Position numbers and translations under genes: made by a program. From contig NZ_KQ948924.1 of the NCBI RefSeq assembly GCF_001514235.1, positions 937,832 to 1,001,831 on the forward strand: a stretch of DNA of 64,000 nt, written 5' to 3'. Under the pieces are notes generated by a model. The model was given only the letters and a program-made list of their open reading frames with translations. It was not told where the DNA came from and searched no databases. This stretch comes from Streptomyces caeruleatus. Its GTDB lineage: Bacteria; Actinomycetota; Actinomycetes; Streptomycetales; Streptomycetaceae. Shown piece by piece: positions 37,997-45,812 of the stretch (the stretch's first letter is position 1; every line of letters starts with the position of its first letter).

Positions 37997-38740
37997 TCAG
38001 TGATGGAGGATCTTCGACAGGAAGTCCCGGGCGCGCTCGCTGCTGGGGTTGGTGAAGAACTCCTGAGGGCTGCGGTCCTCGACGATGCGGCCGTCGGCCA
38101 TGAAGACGACGCGGTTGGCGGCCGAGCGGGCGAAGCCCATCTCATGGGTGACGACGATCATCGTCATGCCGTCCTGGGCGAGTTGACGCATGACCTCCAG
38201 CACCTCGTTGATCATCTCGGGGTCGAGCGCGGAGGTGGGCTCGTCGAACAGCATCACCTTGGGGCCCATGGCGAGGGCGCGGGCGATGGCCACACGCTGC
38301 TGCTGGCCGCCGGAGAGCTGCGCGGGGTACTTGTCCGCCTGGTCGGCCACACCGACGCGCTCCAGGAGCTCACGGGAGCGCCGGTCGGCGTCCTCCTTCT
38401 TGCGGCCGCGGACCTTGACCTGGCCGAGGGAGACGTTCTGCAGGACCGTCTTGTGGGCGAACAGGTTGAAGGACTGGAAGACCATGCCGACTTCGGCACG
38501 CAGCCGGGCGAGGGCCTTGCCCTCCGCGGGCAGCGGCTGCCCGTCGAGCAGGATCGTGCCGGACTGGACGGTCTCCAGCCGGTTGATGGCCCGGCACAGC
38601 GTCGACTTCCCCGACCCCGAGGGGCCGATGACCACGACCACTTCGCCTTTGCCGACGGTGAGATCGATGTCGCGGAGGACATGCAGGTCCCCGAAGTACT
38701 TGTTGACGTCACGCAGGTCGATCAGTGGATCGCCAGCCAT
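37997..38740 (-). CDS. Polar amino-acid ABC transporter ATPase (GluA/GlnQ-like)
   Basis: 247 residues with Walker A GPSGSGKST, Q-loop VFQSFNLFAHKT, signature LSGGQQQRVAIARALA, Walker B VMLFDEPTSALDPE and H-loop VVTHEMGFA. This is the glutamate/glutamine class of importer ATPase, bound to the inner face of the membrane. The usual binding protein and two permease genes (gluBCD) are absent next to it; downstream there is only a 49-codon frame and a convergent gene. It must either serve distant permeases or be an orphan. Confidence 0.9.
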   Translation of the reverse strand: MAGDPLIDLRDVNKYFGDLHVLRDIDLTVGKGEVVVVIGPSGSGKSTLCRAINRLETVQSGTILLDGQPLPAEGKALARLRAEVGMVFQSFNLFAHKTVLQNVSLGQVKVRGRKKEDADRRSRELLERVGVADQADKYPAQLSGGQQQRVAIARALAMGPKVMLFDEPTSALDPEMINEVLEVMRQLAQDGMTMIVVTHEMGFARSAANRVVFMADGRIVEDRSPQEFFTNPSSERARDFLSKILHH

Positions 38741-38877
38741 GCCCAGCCCCAGTCACTCTCAGCTGTGTAGCGGTTTCCGCAAACTATCCGGGCAGCAGTT
38801 GGCTCCATGCGCGACACGCACTTTTCGGGCATAAGCCGTATTTACGCCGAATTTATGTCGAACTACTGGCCGGGATG

Positions 38878-39285
38878 TCACGCCTCCGAGACCTCCGCAT
38901 ACAGCTGCGAAAGCTCCGGCACCCCGTTCGCGGCCCACTCCTGCCCCGAGCTCACGACATCGAACTCACGGCCGGAGGCGAGCCGCACGACCGGCTGACC
39001 GTCCGGCCGGATCTCCCAGGCGGCCCCGGGCACGGTGCGCACGATGACGGTGCCGAGGTACAGGCCGGCGTCGTTGCCCAGCCACGGCAGGATCTCCTCG
39101 TCCTCCCGCCACCGCGGCAGCAACTGGTCGAGCTCCTCCAACGAGGCCGCCGTGTCGTCGAGTTGGATCCCCGCCCGGGACGCGTGGGAGCGCAGCAGTT
39201 CGCACTCGGCGAGGAGTTCGGCGATGCCCTCGGGGTCGAGGGCCCCGCGCTTCTCGGGCCGGTTGCCCAGAAAAGGGATCTTCAT
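38878..39285 (-). CDS. DUF6278-like protein
   Basis: 135 residues, soluble. Features: MKIPFLGNRPEKRG at the start, a helical CELLRSHASRAGIQLDDTAA segment, then RWREDEEILPWLGNDAGLYL and GTVIVRTVPGAAWEIRPDGQ, a compact beta-rich domain conserved in Streptomyces. I recall this as DUF6278; no function is known. It is upstream of the ABC ATPase gene with a 137-nt gap and is probably a separate transcript. Confidence 0.65.
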   Translation of the reverse strand: MKIPFLGNRPEKRGALDPEGIAELLAECELLRSHASRAGIQLDDTAASLEELDQLLPRWREDEEILPWLGNDAGLYLGTVIVRTVPGAAWEIRPDGQPVVRLASGREFDVVSSGQEWAANGVPELSQLYAEVSEA

Positions 39286-39377
39286 ACACCCAGCGTGTCA
39301 TTCGCACGGCCGAACGCACCACAGGCGCGCGGGCCGTCGATTCCGGGCGAGTTCACGTCGAGTTGTGGCATGGCTCG

Positions 39378-39406
39378 TTGACGGGTCACGGGTGCCTCTC
39401 TAACTT
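39378..39406 (+). promoter_or_regulatory. Promoter of the SGNH hydrolase gene
   Basis: TTGACG (39378-39383), 17-nt spacer, TAACTT (39401-39406). The leader that follows holds three CGTCTC boxes at 39421, 39434 and 39449. Confidence 0.55.
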
Positions 39407-39523
39407 CACGGTGCGTCATGCGTCTCGCCGGAACGTCTCGCACCTGTACGTCTCATCTGAAGTTGAAGTTGTCATGTGCAGTCATACGCCGTCCTGAGCG
39501 GTCGTGAACGGGAGGAGTCGGAG

Positions 39524-41290
39524 TTGCGCCGACATGTGTGGAGTTCCGCGGTCGTCCTCGCTGTCTTCGCGGTCCTGGTGCCGGGTGTCTCCGCACAGGC
39601 GGCCCCCGAGCGCAGAGCCGGGCCGCTGCCGCTGGACCAGCTCTTCGACAACAGGGCCGTCAGCGACGACGCCCGGCCCGCCGAGGCCGACTTCGACGGG
39701 TCGGGCGCCTCCCTGTCGGCACAGGCCCTCACGGCCGCCGGCTGGAGACCCGGCCGCGCGCTGACCGTGCAGGGCGCCCGGCTGACCTGGCCGAAGCGGC
39801 AGCCGGGTCGGCCGGACAACGTCCTCGCCGCCGGACAGGACGTACGGGTACGCGGACGGGGCGACGCCCTCGCCTTCCTGGTGGCCGGCACGGGCGGCTC
39901 CGGCGCCGCCGGCACGGGGGTCGTCACCTACGCCGACGGCAGCCGCACCTCCTACCACCTGACCGCCCCCGACTGGCGCACCGGCCCGCTCGCCACCAAG
40001 GCCGTGGCCCTGACGCACCTCAACACGCCCTACGGCCAACTCGCCGAGCGGCCGCGGCTGTACGTCGTGACCGTGCCGGTCGTGGTGGGACGCGCGGTCA
40101 CCTCCGTACGGCTGCCGAGGGCGACCGGCCTCCATGTGTTCGCGCTGGCGGTACGGGCCCCGGCCACGGGCTGGACGGGGAGTTGGTCGACGGCGACGGG
40201 CGGCTATCCGACCGTGGGGCCGTGGACGGACCGGACGCTGCGGCTGGTGGTGCACACGTCGGTCGGCGGGCCTCGGGTGCGGCTGCGGTTCGACAACACC
40301 TTCGCGGCGGCGCCGGTCCGGATCGGCAGGGCCACGGTGGCCGTGCAGTCGGCGGGCGCGGCGGCGCGGGCGACGCCGGTCGCGGTCTCCTTCCGGGGTG
40401 CGGCGGGCACCGTGATCCCGGCCGGGGCGCAGGCCTACAGCGATCCGCTCGGCTTCAAGGTGCCCGCGGACACCAATCTGCTGGTGAGCTTCCATCTGCC
40501 GGGGACCGTGCCGGCCGCGCCCGTGCACCGGCTCGCACAGCAGCGGTCGTACGTGAGCGCACCCGGTGACCACACGGCGGACGGGTCCGCGACGGCGTAC
40601 CCGACGGTCCTGACCAGCTGGCCGCTGCTGACCGGTGTCGACGTCAGCGGGGGGCCGGGGTCCGTGGTGCTCCTCGGGGACTCGATCACCGACGGCGACA
40701 AGTCCACGACGGACGCCAACCGGCGGTGGCCCAATGTGCTGGCCACACGGCTGCTGAAGCAGAGTGTGGTCCCGCGCTACGGGGTGCTGAACCAGGGGGT
40801 CTCGGGCAACCGAGTGGTCTCCGACCGCTACCCCGGTGACGGGGTCTCCACCGACACGGCCGGGGTGAGCGCCGTGCACCGGTTCGACCGGGATGTCCTG
40901 GCCCAGACGTCGGCGCGTACGGCGGTCGTGTTCGAGGGCGTCAACGATGTGCGCTGGGGCACCAGCTCGGAGCAGGTGATCGCCGGGCTGCGCGAGATCG
41001 CGGACCGGGGGCACGCACGAGGGCTGCGGATGCTGGCGGCGACGATCCTGCCGTGCGAGGGCGAGGCACAGTGCACCGCGCTGGCCGACGTGGAACGGGT
41101 CGAGGTGAACGCGTGGATCCGCTCCGGCGGCGCGTTCGACGGTGTCCTCGACTTCGACGCGGTGGTGCGGGATCCCGCGCGGCCCTCTCGCATGCTGGCC
41201 GCGTACGACAGTGGGGACCATCTGCATCCCGGCGATGCGGGGCTCGCTGCGCTGGCTGGGGCGGTGGATCTGAGGTTGCTGGTGCCGTGA
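39524..41290 (+). CDS. Secreted SGNH/GDSL hydrolase
   Basis: 588 residues. TTG start at 39524 is preferred because GGAGGAG lies exactly 6 nt upstream and the protein then begins with a normal signal peptide (LRRHVWSSAVVLAVFAVLV...AQA); a GTG 48 nt earlier lacks a ribosome site. Residues about 40-370 are beta-rich. The SGNH domain at the C terminus shows block I LLGDSITDG (Ser), block II QGVSGNRV (Gly), block III EGVNDVRWG (Asn) and block V DHLHPG (Asp, His). It probably deacetylates or de-esterifies an extracellular polysaccharide or lipid. Confidence 0.88.
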   Translation: MRRHVWSSAVVLAVFAVLVPGVSAQAAPERRAGPLPLDQLFDNRAVSDDARPAEADFDGSGASLSAQALTAAGWRPGRALTVQGARLTWPKRQPGRPDNVLAAGQDVRVRGRGDALAFLVAGTGGSGAAGTGVVTYADGSRTSYHLTAPDWRTGPLATKAVALTHLNTPYGQLAERPRLYVVTVPVVVGRAVTSVRLPRATGLHVFALAVRAPATGWTGSWSTATGGYPTVGPWTDRTLRLVVHTSVGGPRVRLRFDNTFAAAPVRIGRATVAVQSAGAAARATPVAVSFRGAAGTVIPAGAQAYSDPLGFKVPADTNLLVSFHLPGTVPAAPVHRLAQQRSYVSAPGDHTADGSATAYPTVLTSWPLLTGVDVSGGPGSVVLLGDSITDGDKSTTDANRRWPNVLATRLLKQSVVPRYGVLNQGVSGNRVVSDRYPGDGVSTDTAGVSAVHRFDRDVLAQTSARTAVVFEGVNDVRWGTSSEQVIAGLREIADRGHARGLRMLAATILPCEGEAQCTALADVERVEVNAWIRSGGAFDGVLDFDAVVRDPARPSRMLAAYDSGDHLHPGDAGLAALAGAVDLRLLVP

Positions 41291-41314
41291 GGTTTGCGGC
41301 GTTGGGGTGGGCGC

Positions 41315-41395
41315 CTGGGGGCTGTGCCCCCAGACCCCCCTGTCGGCCTGGCGGCCTCGTCCTCAAACGCCGGACGGGCTGATTGTGGGCGACCT
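41315..41395. terminator. Hairpin and dispersed Streptomyces repeat between convergent genes
   Basis: CTGGGGGC-TGT-GCCCCCAG (41315-41333) is an 8-bp stem, followed by TCCTCAAACGCCGGACGGGC (about 41371-41390), a sequence common in Streptomyces intergenic regions. It lies between the SGNH gene and the convergent xthA and could end both transcripts. Confidence 0.6.
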
Positions 41396-41398
41396 CCC

Positions 41399-42178
41399 CT
41401 ACACGTCCAGGTCGACCACTACCGGCGCGTGGTCCGACGCGCCCTTGCCCTTGCGCTCCTCGCGGTCCACGTAGGAGTCGGTGACGGCCTTGGCGAACGG
41501 CTCGTTGCCGTAGACCAGGTCGATGCGCATGCCGCGGTTCTTGGGGAAGCAGAGTTGGCGGTAGTCCCAGTACGTGTACGGGTGGTCGTACTTCAGGGGG
41601 CGCGGGACCACGTCGGAGAGGCCGGACTCGCGCAGGGAGGCGAGGGCGGCGCGCTCGGCGGGAGTGACGTGGGTGAGGCCCTCGAAGGCGGCCACGTCGT
41701 AGACATCGTCGTCCGTCGGCGCCACGTTGTAGTCGCCCATCACCGCGAAGGGGCGGCTGCCGCCCGCGTCGCCGGCGACGGCGGCCTTGAGGGCCTCGAA
41801 CCACTGGAGCTTGTAGGCGTAGTGAGGGTGGTCCACCTCACGGCCGTTCGGCACGTACACCGACCAGACGCGGATCGGGCCGCAGGTCGCGGAGATGGCG
41901 CGGGGTTCCTCGGCGCCGTCGAAGCCGGGGTCGCCCGGGAGGCCCTTGACGACCTCCTTGAGGCCGACGCGGGAGAGCACCGCCACGCCGTTCCACCGGC
42001 CGGTGGCGTTGACCGCCGCCTCGTAGCCGAGGTCGCGCAGCGGGTCGAACGGGAAGGTGTCCTCGGCGACCTTGGCCTCCTGGAGGCACAGCACGTCGGT
42101 GCCGCTGCTCTCCAGCCAGGCCAGGAGCCTCGGCAGGCGTGCGGTGATCGAGTTCACGTTCCAGGTGGCGATGCGCAT
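41399..42178 (-). CDS. xthA: Exodeoxyribonuclease III
   Basis: 259 residues, the usual size for the family. Motifs: MRIATWNVNSI (Asn), CLQEAKV (Glu ligand), VYVPNGR (Tyr), VMGDYNVAP (Asp/Asn) and GASDHAPVVV (Asp-His). It is the AP endonuclease/3'-5' exonuclease of base-excision repair. The ATG at 42178 fits the family start; the frame is open 20 codons further without support. It is 56 nt downstream of the MBL-fold gene in the same direction. Confidence 0.93.
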   Translation of the reverse strand: MRIATWNVNSITARLPRLLAWLESSGTDVLCLQEAKVAEDTFPFDPLRDLGYEAAVNATGRWNGVAVLSRVGLKEVVKGLPGDPGFDGAEEPRAISATCGPIRVWSVYVPNGREVDHPHYAYKLQWFEALKAAVAGDAGGSRPFAVMGDYNVAPTDDDVYDVAAFEGLTHVTPAERAALASLRESGLSDVVPRPLKYDHPYTYWDYRQLCFPKNRGMRIDLVYGNEPFAKAVTDSYVDREERKGKGASDHAPVVVDLDV

Positions 42179-42234
42179 GCCTGACAACCTACCGGGCGGG
42201 ACTGACAACGCGGTCCCGCCCGGGGTGGGGCCGG

Positions 42235-42870
42235 TCACAGCTCGGCGGAGTCCCCCGGGGTCAGCCGCAGGTGCTCCGAGCCGCCCAGGCCGCCGATCTG
42301 GCGGTCGTAGATCGGCCGGGCCAGGTCGGTGAGCAGGGCGTCGTGGATGTCGTAGGCACGTTGCGGCTTGACCTCGCGGACGTAGTCGATGACCTCGGAG
42401 ATCTTGTTCCAGGGCGCCATGACCGGGAGCATCAGCGTCTCGACCGGGTGGTCGGGGACGGTGAGGGCGTCGCCGGGGTGGAAGACGCGGCCGCCGTCGA
42501 TCAGGTAGCCGACGTTGGTGACGCGCGGGATGTCCGGGTGGATCACGGCGTGCAGTTCGCCGTGGACCTGGATGTCGAAGCCGGCGGCGGTGAAGGTGTC
42601 ACCGTGGCCGACGGTGTGGACGCGGCCGGGGAACGCCGCCGAGATCTGCTCCGCGACGGACCGCAGCGTCCAGATCTCGGCGGCCGGGTCGGCCTCCAGG
42701 GCCGCCCGTAGGCGCGCCTCGTCGAAGTGGTCGGGGTGCTCGTGCGTGACGAGGATCGCGTCCGCGCCGACCGCGGCGTCCTCCTCGCTGAACCCTCCGG
42801 GGTCGAGGACGAGCGTGCGCCCGTCCTTCTCGAGGCGGACGCAGGCGTGCGACTTCTTCGTGAGCTTCAT
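42235..42870 (-). CDS. MBL-fold metal-dependent hydrolase (UlaG-like)
   Basis: 211 residues of the metallo-beta-lactamase fold: MKLTKKSHACVRLEKDGRTL, LVTHEHPDHFD (HxHxDH), His in VHGELHAVIH and Asp in VFHPGDAL. Short UlaG-like branch, cytoplasmic. The substrate is unknown. It is followed by xthA and preceded by the PcaDC-like gene, all on the minus strand; the spacings of 49-56 nt allow one transcript. Confidence 0.85.
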   Translation of the reverse strand: MKLTKKSHACVRLEKDGRTLVLDPGGFSEEDAAVGADAILVTHEHPDHFDEARLRAALEADPAAEIWTLRSVAEQISAAFPGRVHTVGHGDTFTAAGFDIQVHGELHAVIHPDIPRVTNVGYLIDGGRVFHPGDALTVPDHPVETLMLPVMAPWNKISEVIDYVREVKPQRAYDIHDALLTDLARPIYDRQIGGLGGSEHLRLTPGDSAEL

Positions 42871-42919
42871 GGCACCATCCTGCCCTCGGCGCCGGTCCGC
42901 GATCACGCTCCGGGCGTGG

Positions 42920-44203
42920 TCACTCCGTGGGAGTGGTCTCCTCCCTGATGACCTGCTGGGCGACCTTGAAGGCGCTGTTCGCCGCCGGCACACCGCAGTA
43001 GACGGCCGTCTGGAGCAGCACTTCCTTGATCTCGTCCGGGGTGAGGCCGTTACGCAGGGCGGCGCGGGTGTGGAAGGCGAGCTCGTCCAGGTGGCCACCG
43101 GCGACGAGGGTGGCGAGGGTCACGCAGCTGCGGGAGCGGCGGTCCAGGCCGGGTCTGTCCCAGATCTCGCCCCAGGCGTACCGGGTGATGAACTCCTGGA
43201 AGTCCCCCGAGAACTCCTCCGCCTGCGCCAGCGCCCGGTCGACGTGCGCGTCGCCGAGCACCTCGCGACGGACCTTGGTCCCCGCGTCGTACGGGTCCGG
43301 CCGCCCGGTCACCGGCGGCTGTACGACGGCCGGCGCGATCTCGGCGATGGGCGCGGGCTGCGCAGGCGCGGCGGCCAGGACCGGCTTGGCGGGGGCGGCC
43401 ACGATGGCCATCTGGCCGGTGGTGGAGTTGTAGGCGGGCTGCCAGGCGGTCGTGAAGTGCCGGACCAGCAGATCGGTGACGGCGGCGGGCTGCTCGACCG
43501 GGACGAGGTGGGAGGCGCCGGGGACGACCGCCAGACGGGCGTCCGGTATGCCGGCGACCAGGGTGCGGGCCTCCGCCGGGCCGGTGACCTGGTCGTCCGA
43601 GCCGACGAGGACGAGGGTCGGCACGGAGACACCGGCGAGCTGGGGCCGTACGTCGAAGGAGGCGAGCGCCTCGCAGGCGGCGATGTAGCAGCCCGGGTCG
43701 GTGGTGCGCACCATCTGCACGGCCCACTCGGTGATCGCGGGCTGGGCGGCGGCGAAGCCGGTGGTGAACCAGCGGTCGGGCGAGGTACGGGCGATGGGGT
43801 CGAGGCCGTTCGTGCGCACGATGACGCCCCGCTGCCGGAACTCGTCGGCCGTGCCGAAGCGCGGCGAGGCGGCGATCAGGGCGAGCGAGGCGATGCGCTC
43901 CGGGTGGCGCAGGGCGAGTTCGATGCCGAGTGCGCCGCCGAGCGCGCAGCCCGCGTAGCCGAAGCGCTGCACACCCAGGCCCTCGAGGGTGGCGAGCAGT
44001 CGGTCGGCGAGCTCCGCGACGGAGCCGGCGGGGTAGGCGGGGGCGCCGCCGTGCCCCGGCAGGTCGAACCGGAAGACGCGCCACTGCTGGGTCAGCTCCG
44101 GGACCTGGCGGTCCCACATGTGCCATGTGGTACCCAGTGAGGGACCGAGGATCAGGACTGGGGCGTCTTCTGGCCCGTCAAAGCGGTATTGCAGGGTGCT
44201 CAT
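42920..44203 (-). CDS. PcaDC-like fusion: alpha/beta hydrolase plus carboxymuconolactone decarboxylase, nucleophile missing
   Basis: 427 residues. Residues 1-250 form an alpha/beta hydrolase like 3-oxoadipate enol-lactonase; 300-427 form a carboxymuconolactone decarboxylase domain (ARDVDRA-like helix, HLDELAFHTRAALRNGLTPD, VYCGVPAANSAF). In PcaD the nucleophile elbow is GxSxGG. Here it reads GCALGG, with Ala87 (codon GCG at 43943-43945) where Ser should be. Asp (GSDDQ, about 203) and His232 (GASHLVPVEQP) are kept. No other pca genes are nearby. The lactonase half may be catalytically dead or use a different mechanism. Confidence 0.85.
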   Translation of the reverse strand: MSTLQYRFDGPEDAPVLILGPSLGTTWHMWDRQVPELTQQWRVFRFDLPGHGGAPAYPAGSVAELADRLLATLEGLGVQRFGYAGCALGGALGIELALRHPERIASLALIAASPRFGTADEFRQRGVIVRTNGLDPIARTSPDRWFTTGFAAAQPAITEWAVQMVRTTDPGCYIAACEALASFDVRPQLAGVSVPTLVLVGSDDQVTGPAEARTLVAGIPDARLAVVPGASHLVPVEQPAAVTDLLVRHFTTAWQPAYNSTTGQMAIVAAPAKPVLAAAPAQPAPIAEIAPAVVQPPVTGRPDPYDAGTKVRREVLGDAHVDRALAQAEEFSGDFQEFITRYAWGEIWDRPGLDRRSRSCVTLATLVAGGHLDELAFHTRAALRNGLTPDEIKEVLLQTAVYCGVPAANSAFKVAQQVIREETTPTE

Positions 44204-44250
44204 CGGTGTCTCACTCACCCGCCTGACCCTCTCATCTGTCACGGACGCCC

Positions 44251-44930
44251 CTATAACGGGGGGTCGGTAGAGACCGTCCGGACCAGGTTGAAGACCTCGC
44301 GGGCGGCATATCGCTTGAGGCAACGGATGATCTCACGACGGGTCTTGCCCTCCTGGGTGCGGCGCTCGTAGTACGCCTGAGTGCGCGGGTCGTGGCGCAG
44401 CCGGGTGAACACGATGCGGTGCAGAGCGGCATTCGCCTGCCGGTCGCCGCCATGGTTGAGGCGACGCGAGCTCTGCCGGCCCGAGGAGTACTCGATCGGA
44501 CTGACCCCGCACAAGGCGGCGAAGGACGCCTCAGTGCTCAGCCGCTCAGGGTTGTCGCCCATGGTGATCAGGAGCGTGATGGCGGAGTCCGGGCCGATAC
44601 CGACCGGCGCGAGCAGCTGCGGGGCATGGCCTTCGACGAGCCCGGTCAGTCGCTGATTCAGCTCATCGATCTGCCCCGTGAGCTGCTCGATGCGCTCGGC
44701 CAGCAGCCTCAGGGTGATACGAGTGGCCTGGGCGACGGCATCCTCATCGCCCTCGCCCTCGCCGTCGCGCGGGCTGAGGCACGCGCAGGTGCGGAACAGT
44801 TCGCGGTTACCCAGGTCGGACAGCCGCTCCCGCAGAGCAGGGTCGGCTACGACCAGGACGGCCTTGAGCTGGTTGATCGCCTGGGTACGGGCCTTGACCG
44901 CGGAGTCCTTGGCGATTTTGAACATCGAAA
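44251..44930 (-). pseudogene. IS110-family transposase, C-terminal fragment
   Basis: About 225 residues from FKIAKDSAVKARTQAINQLK to a TAG at 44251. The C-terminal transposase domain is present (LLAPVGIGPDSAITLLITMG, FAALCGVSPIEYSSG, SSRRLNHGGDRQANAALHRI with the active-site Ser region). The N-terminal DEDD (RuvC-like) catalytic domain is absent, replaced by an unrelated fragment. The frame is intact over its length but should be inactive. Confidence 0.88.
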
Positions 44931-44934
44931 GTGC

Positions 44935-45436
44935 AGCTTGCAGCCGTCGGACGAGTCCGGGGCGCAGATGCCGATCTGCAGGGTGGCCGGGACGCCGCAG
45001 CAGCCTCCGCCCTCGCTGCCCTGGGCGGCGTCGGGGTCGTCGAACAGACCCGCGCCGCCGCATACACCGGTCTCCGGCAGGGTGAGTTCGACGCGCTCGG
45101 CGGCCTCCTGGTCGCCAGCGATCGCCGCCGCGATGGAACGGACCTGCTCGTAGCCGGTCAGCGCGAGGAACGTGGGGGCGCGCGGCCGTAGGACTTCATG
45201 CCGACCAGGTAGGTCCTTCTCCGGGTGGGCAAGTTATTCACGCCGTGCGGGTAGACCGTGCCGCAGTAGTGCACGTTCGGGTCGATCAGCGGGGCCAGGG
45301 CGGTCGGGGCCTGCAGGCGCTCGTCGAGGCCGAGGCGGATCTCGGAGAGGAAGGACAGGTCGGGGCGGAAACCGGTCAGGACGATGACCTCGTCGACCGG
45401 GTCCAGACGACGCCCATCCTCGGCGACCAGGATCAA
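44935..45436 (-). pseudogene. ArsO-like flavoprotein monooxygenase, frameshifted C-terminal remnant
   Basis: In one frame: EDGRRLDPVDEVIVLTGFRP, LDERLQAPTALAPLIDPNVH, TVYPHGVNNLPT and LVGMKSYGRAP; after a run of five C the sequence continues in another frame with TFLALTGYEQVRSIAAAIAG and the Cys-rich tail GGGCCGVP. Both parts match the end of the flavin monooxygenase found in Streptomyces arsenic-resistance operons, as I recall it. The N-terminal two thirds and all other ars genes are missing. It abuts the IS110 fragment, so an insertion with later deletion probably removed the rest. Confidence 0.65.
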
Positions 45437-45455
45437 GGTTCCGTCACCGTCCGTG

Positions 45456-45641
45456 AAGCACCCGCTCGGTGCGGAGATCGACGGAGCGCCGCCGCTGGAC
45501 CCGGTCCTGCCGGTGACCGAGGCCGCGGCCGGCTTCGCGGCCGGAGAACACGCCGCCCACCCCGCCTACGGAGGCTGCACGCACGACGAGTTCGCGCGGC
45601 TGCATGCCATGCATCTCACCGAACACCTCCCGGGACCATGA
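45456..45641 (+). pseudogene. Unrecognised gene fragment, possibly the end of a DinB-like protein
   Basis: Plus-strand frame ending at 45641: PPLDPVLPVTEAAAGFAAGE, HPAYGGCTHDEFARLHAMH, LTEHLPGP. Codon use is normal. The HxxxHLxxH spacing resembles the last helix of DinB/DUF1569 proteins. No start codon belongs to it; its front is lost at the arsO remnant. Low certainty. The following 170 nt to the GH2 stop contain nothing recognisable. Confidence 0.3.
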
Positions 45642-45812
45642 CGAGGCGGGATCGGCTGGCATCGCGAGCCGCTGTGGCAGGTCGGCAGTCGCACGCTGCT
45701 GACGGCGCAGGCCGCTTGGCGTGGCACGCCATCGTCGGAAATGTGGCATCCCCCTGCCCCTGTAGCGCCTGTTCCGCTTGTCGGACGGGGCGTCTGTCGA
45801 GGGGCCGGGTTC

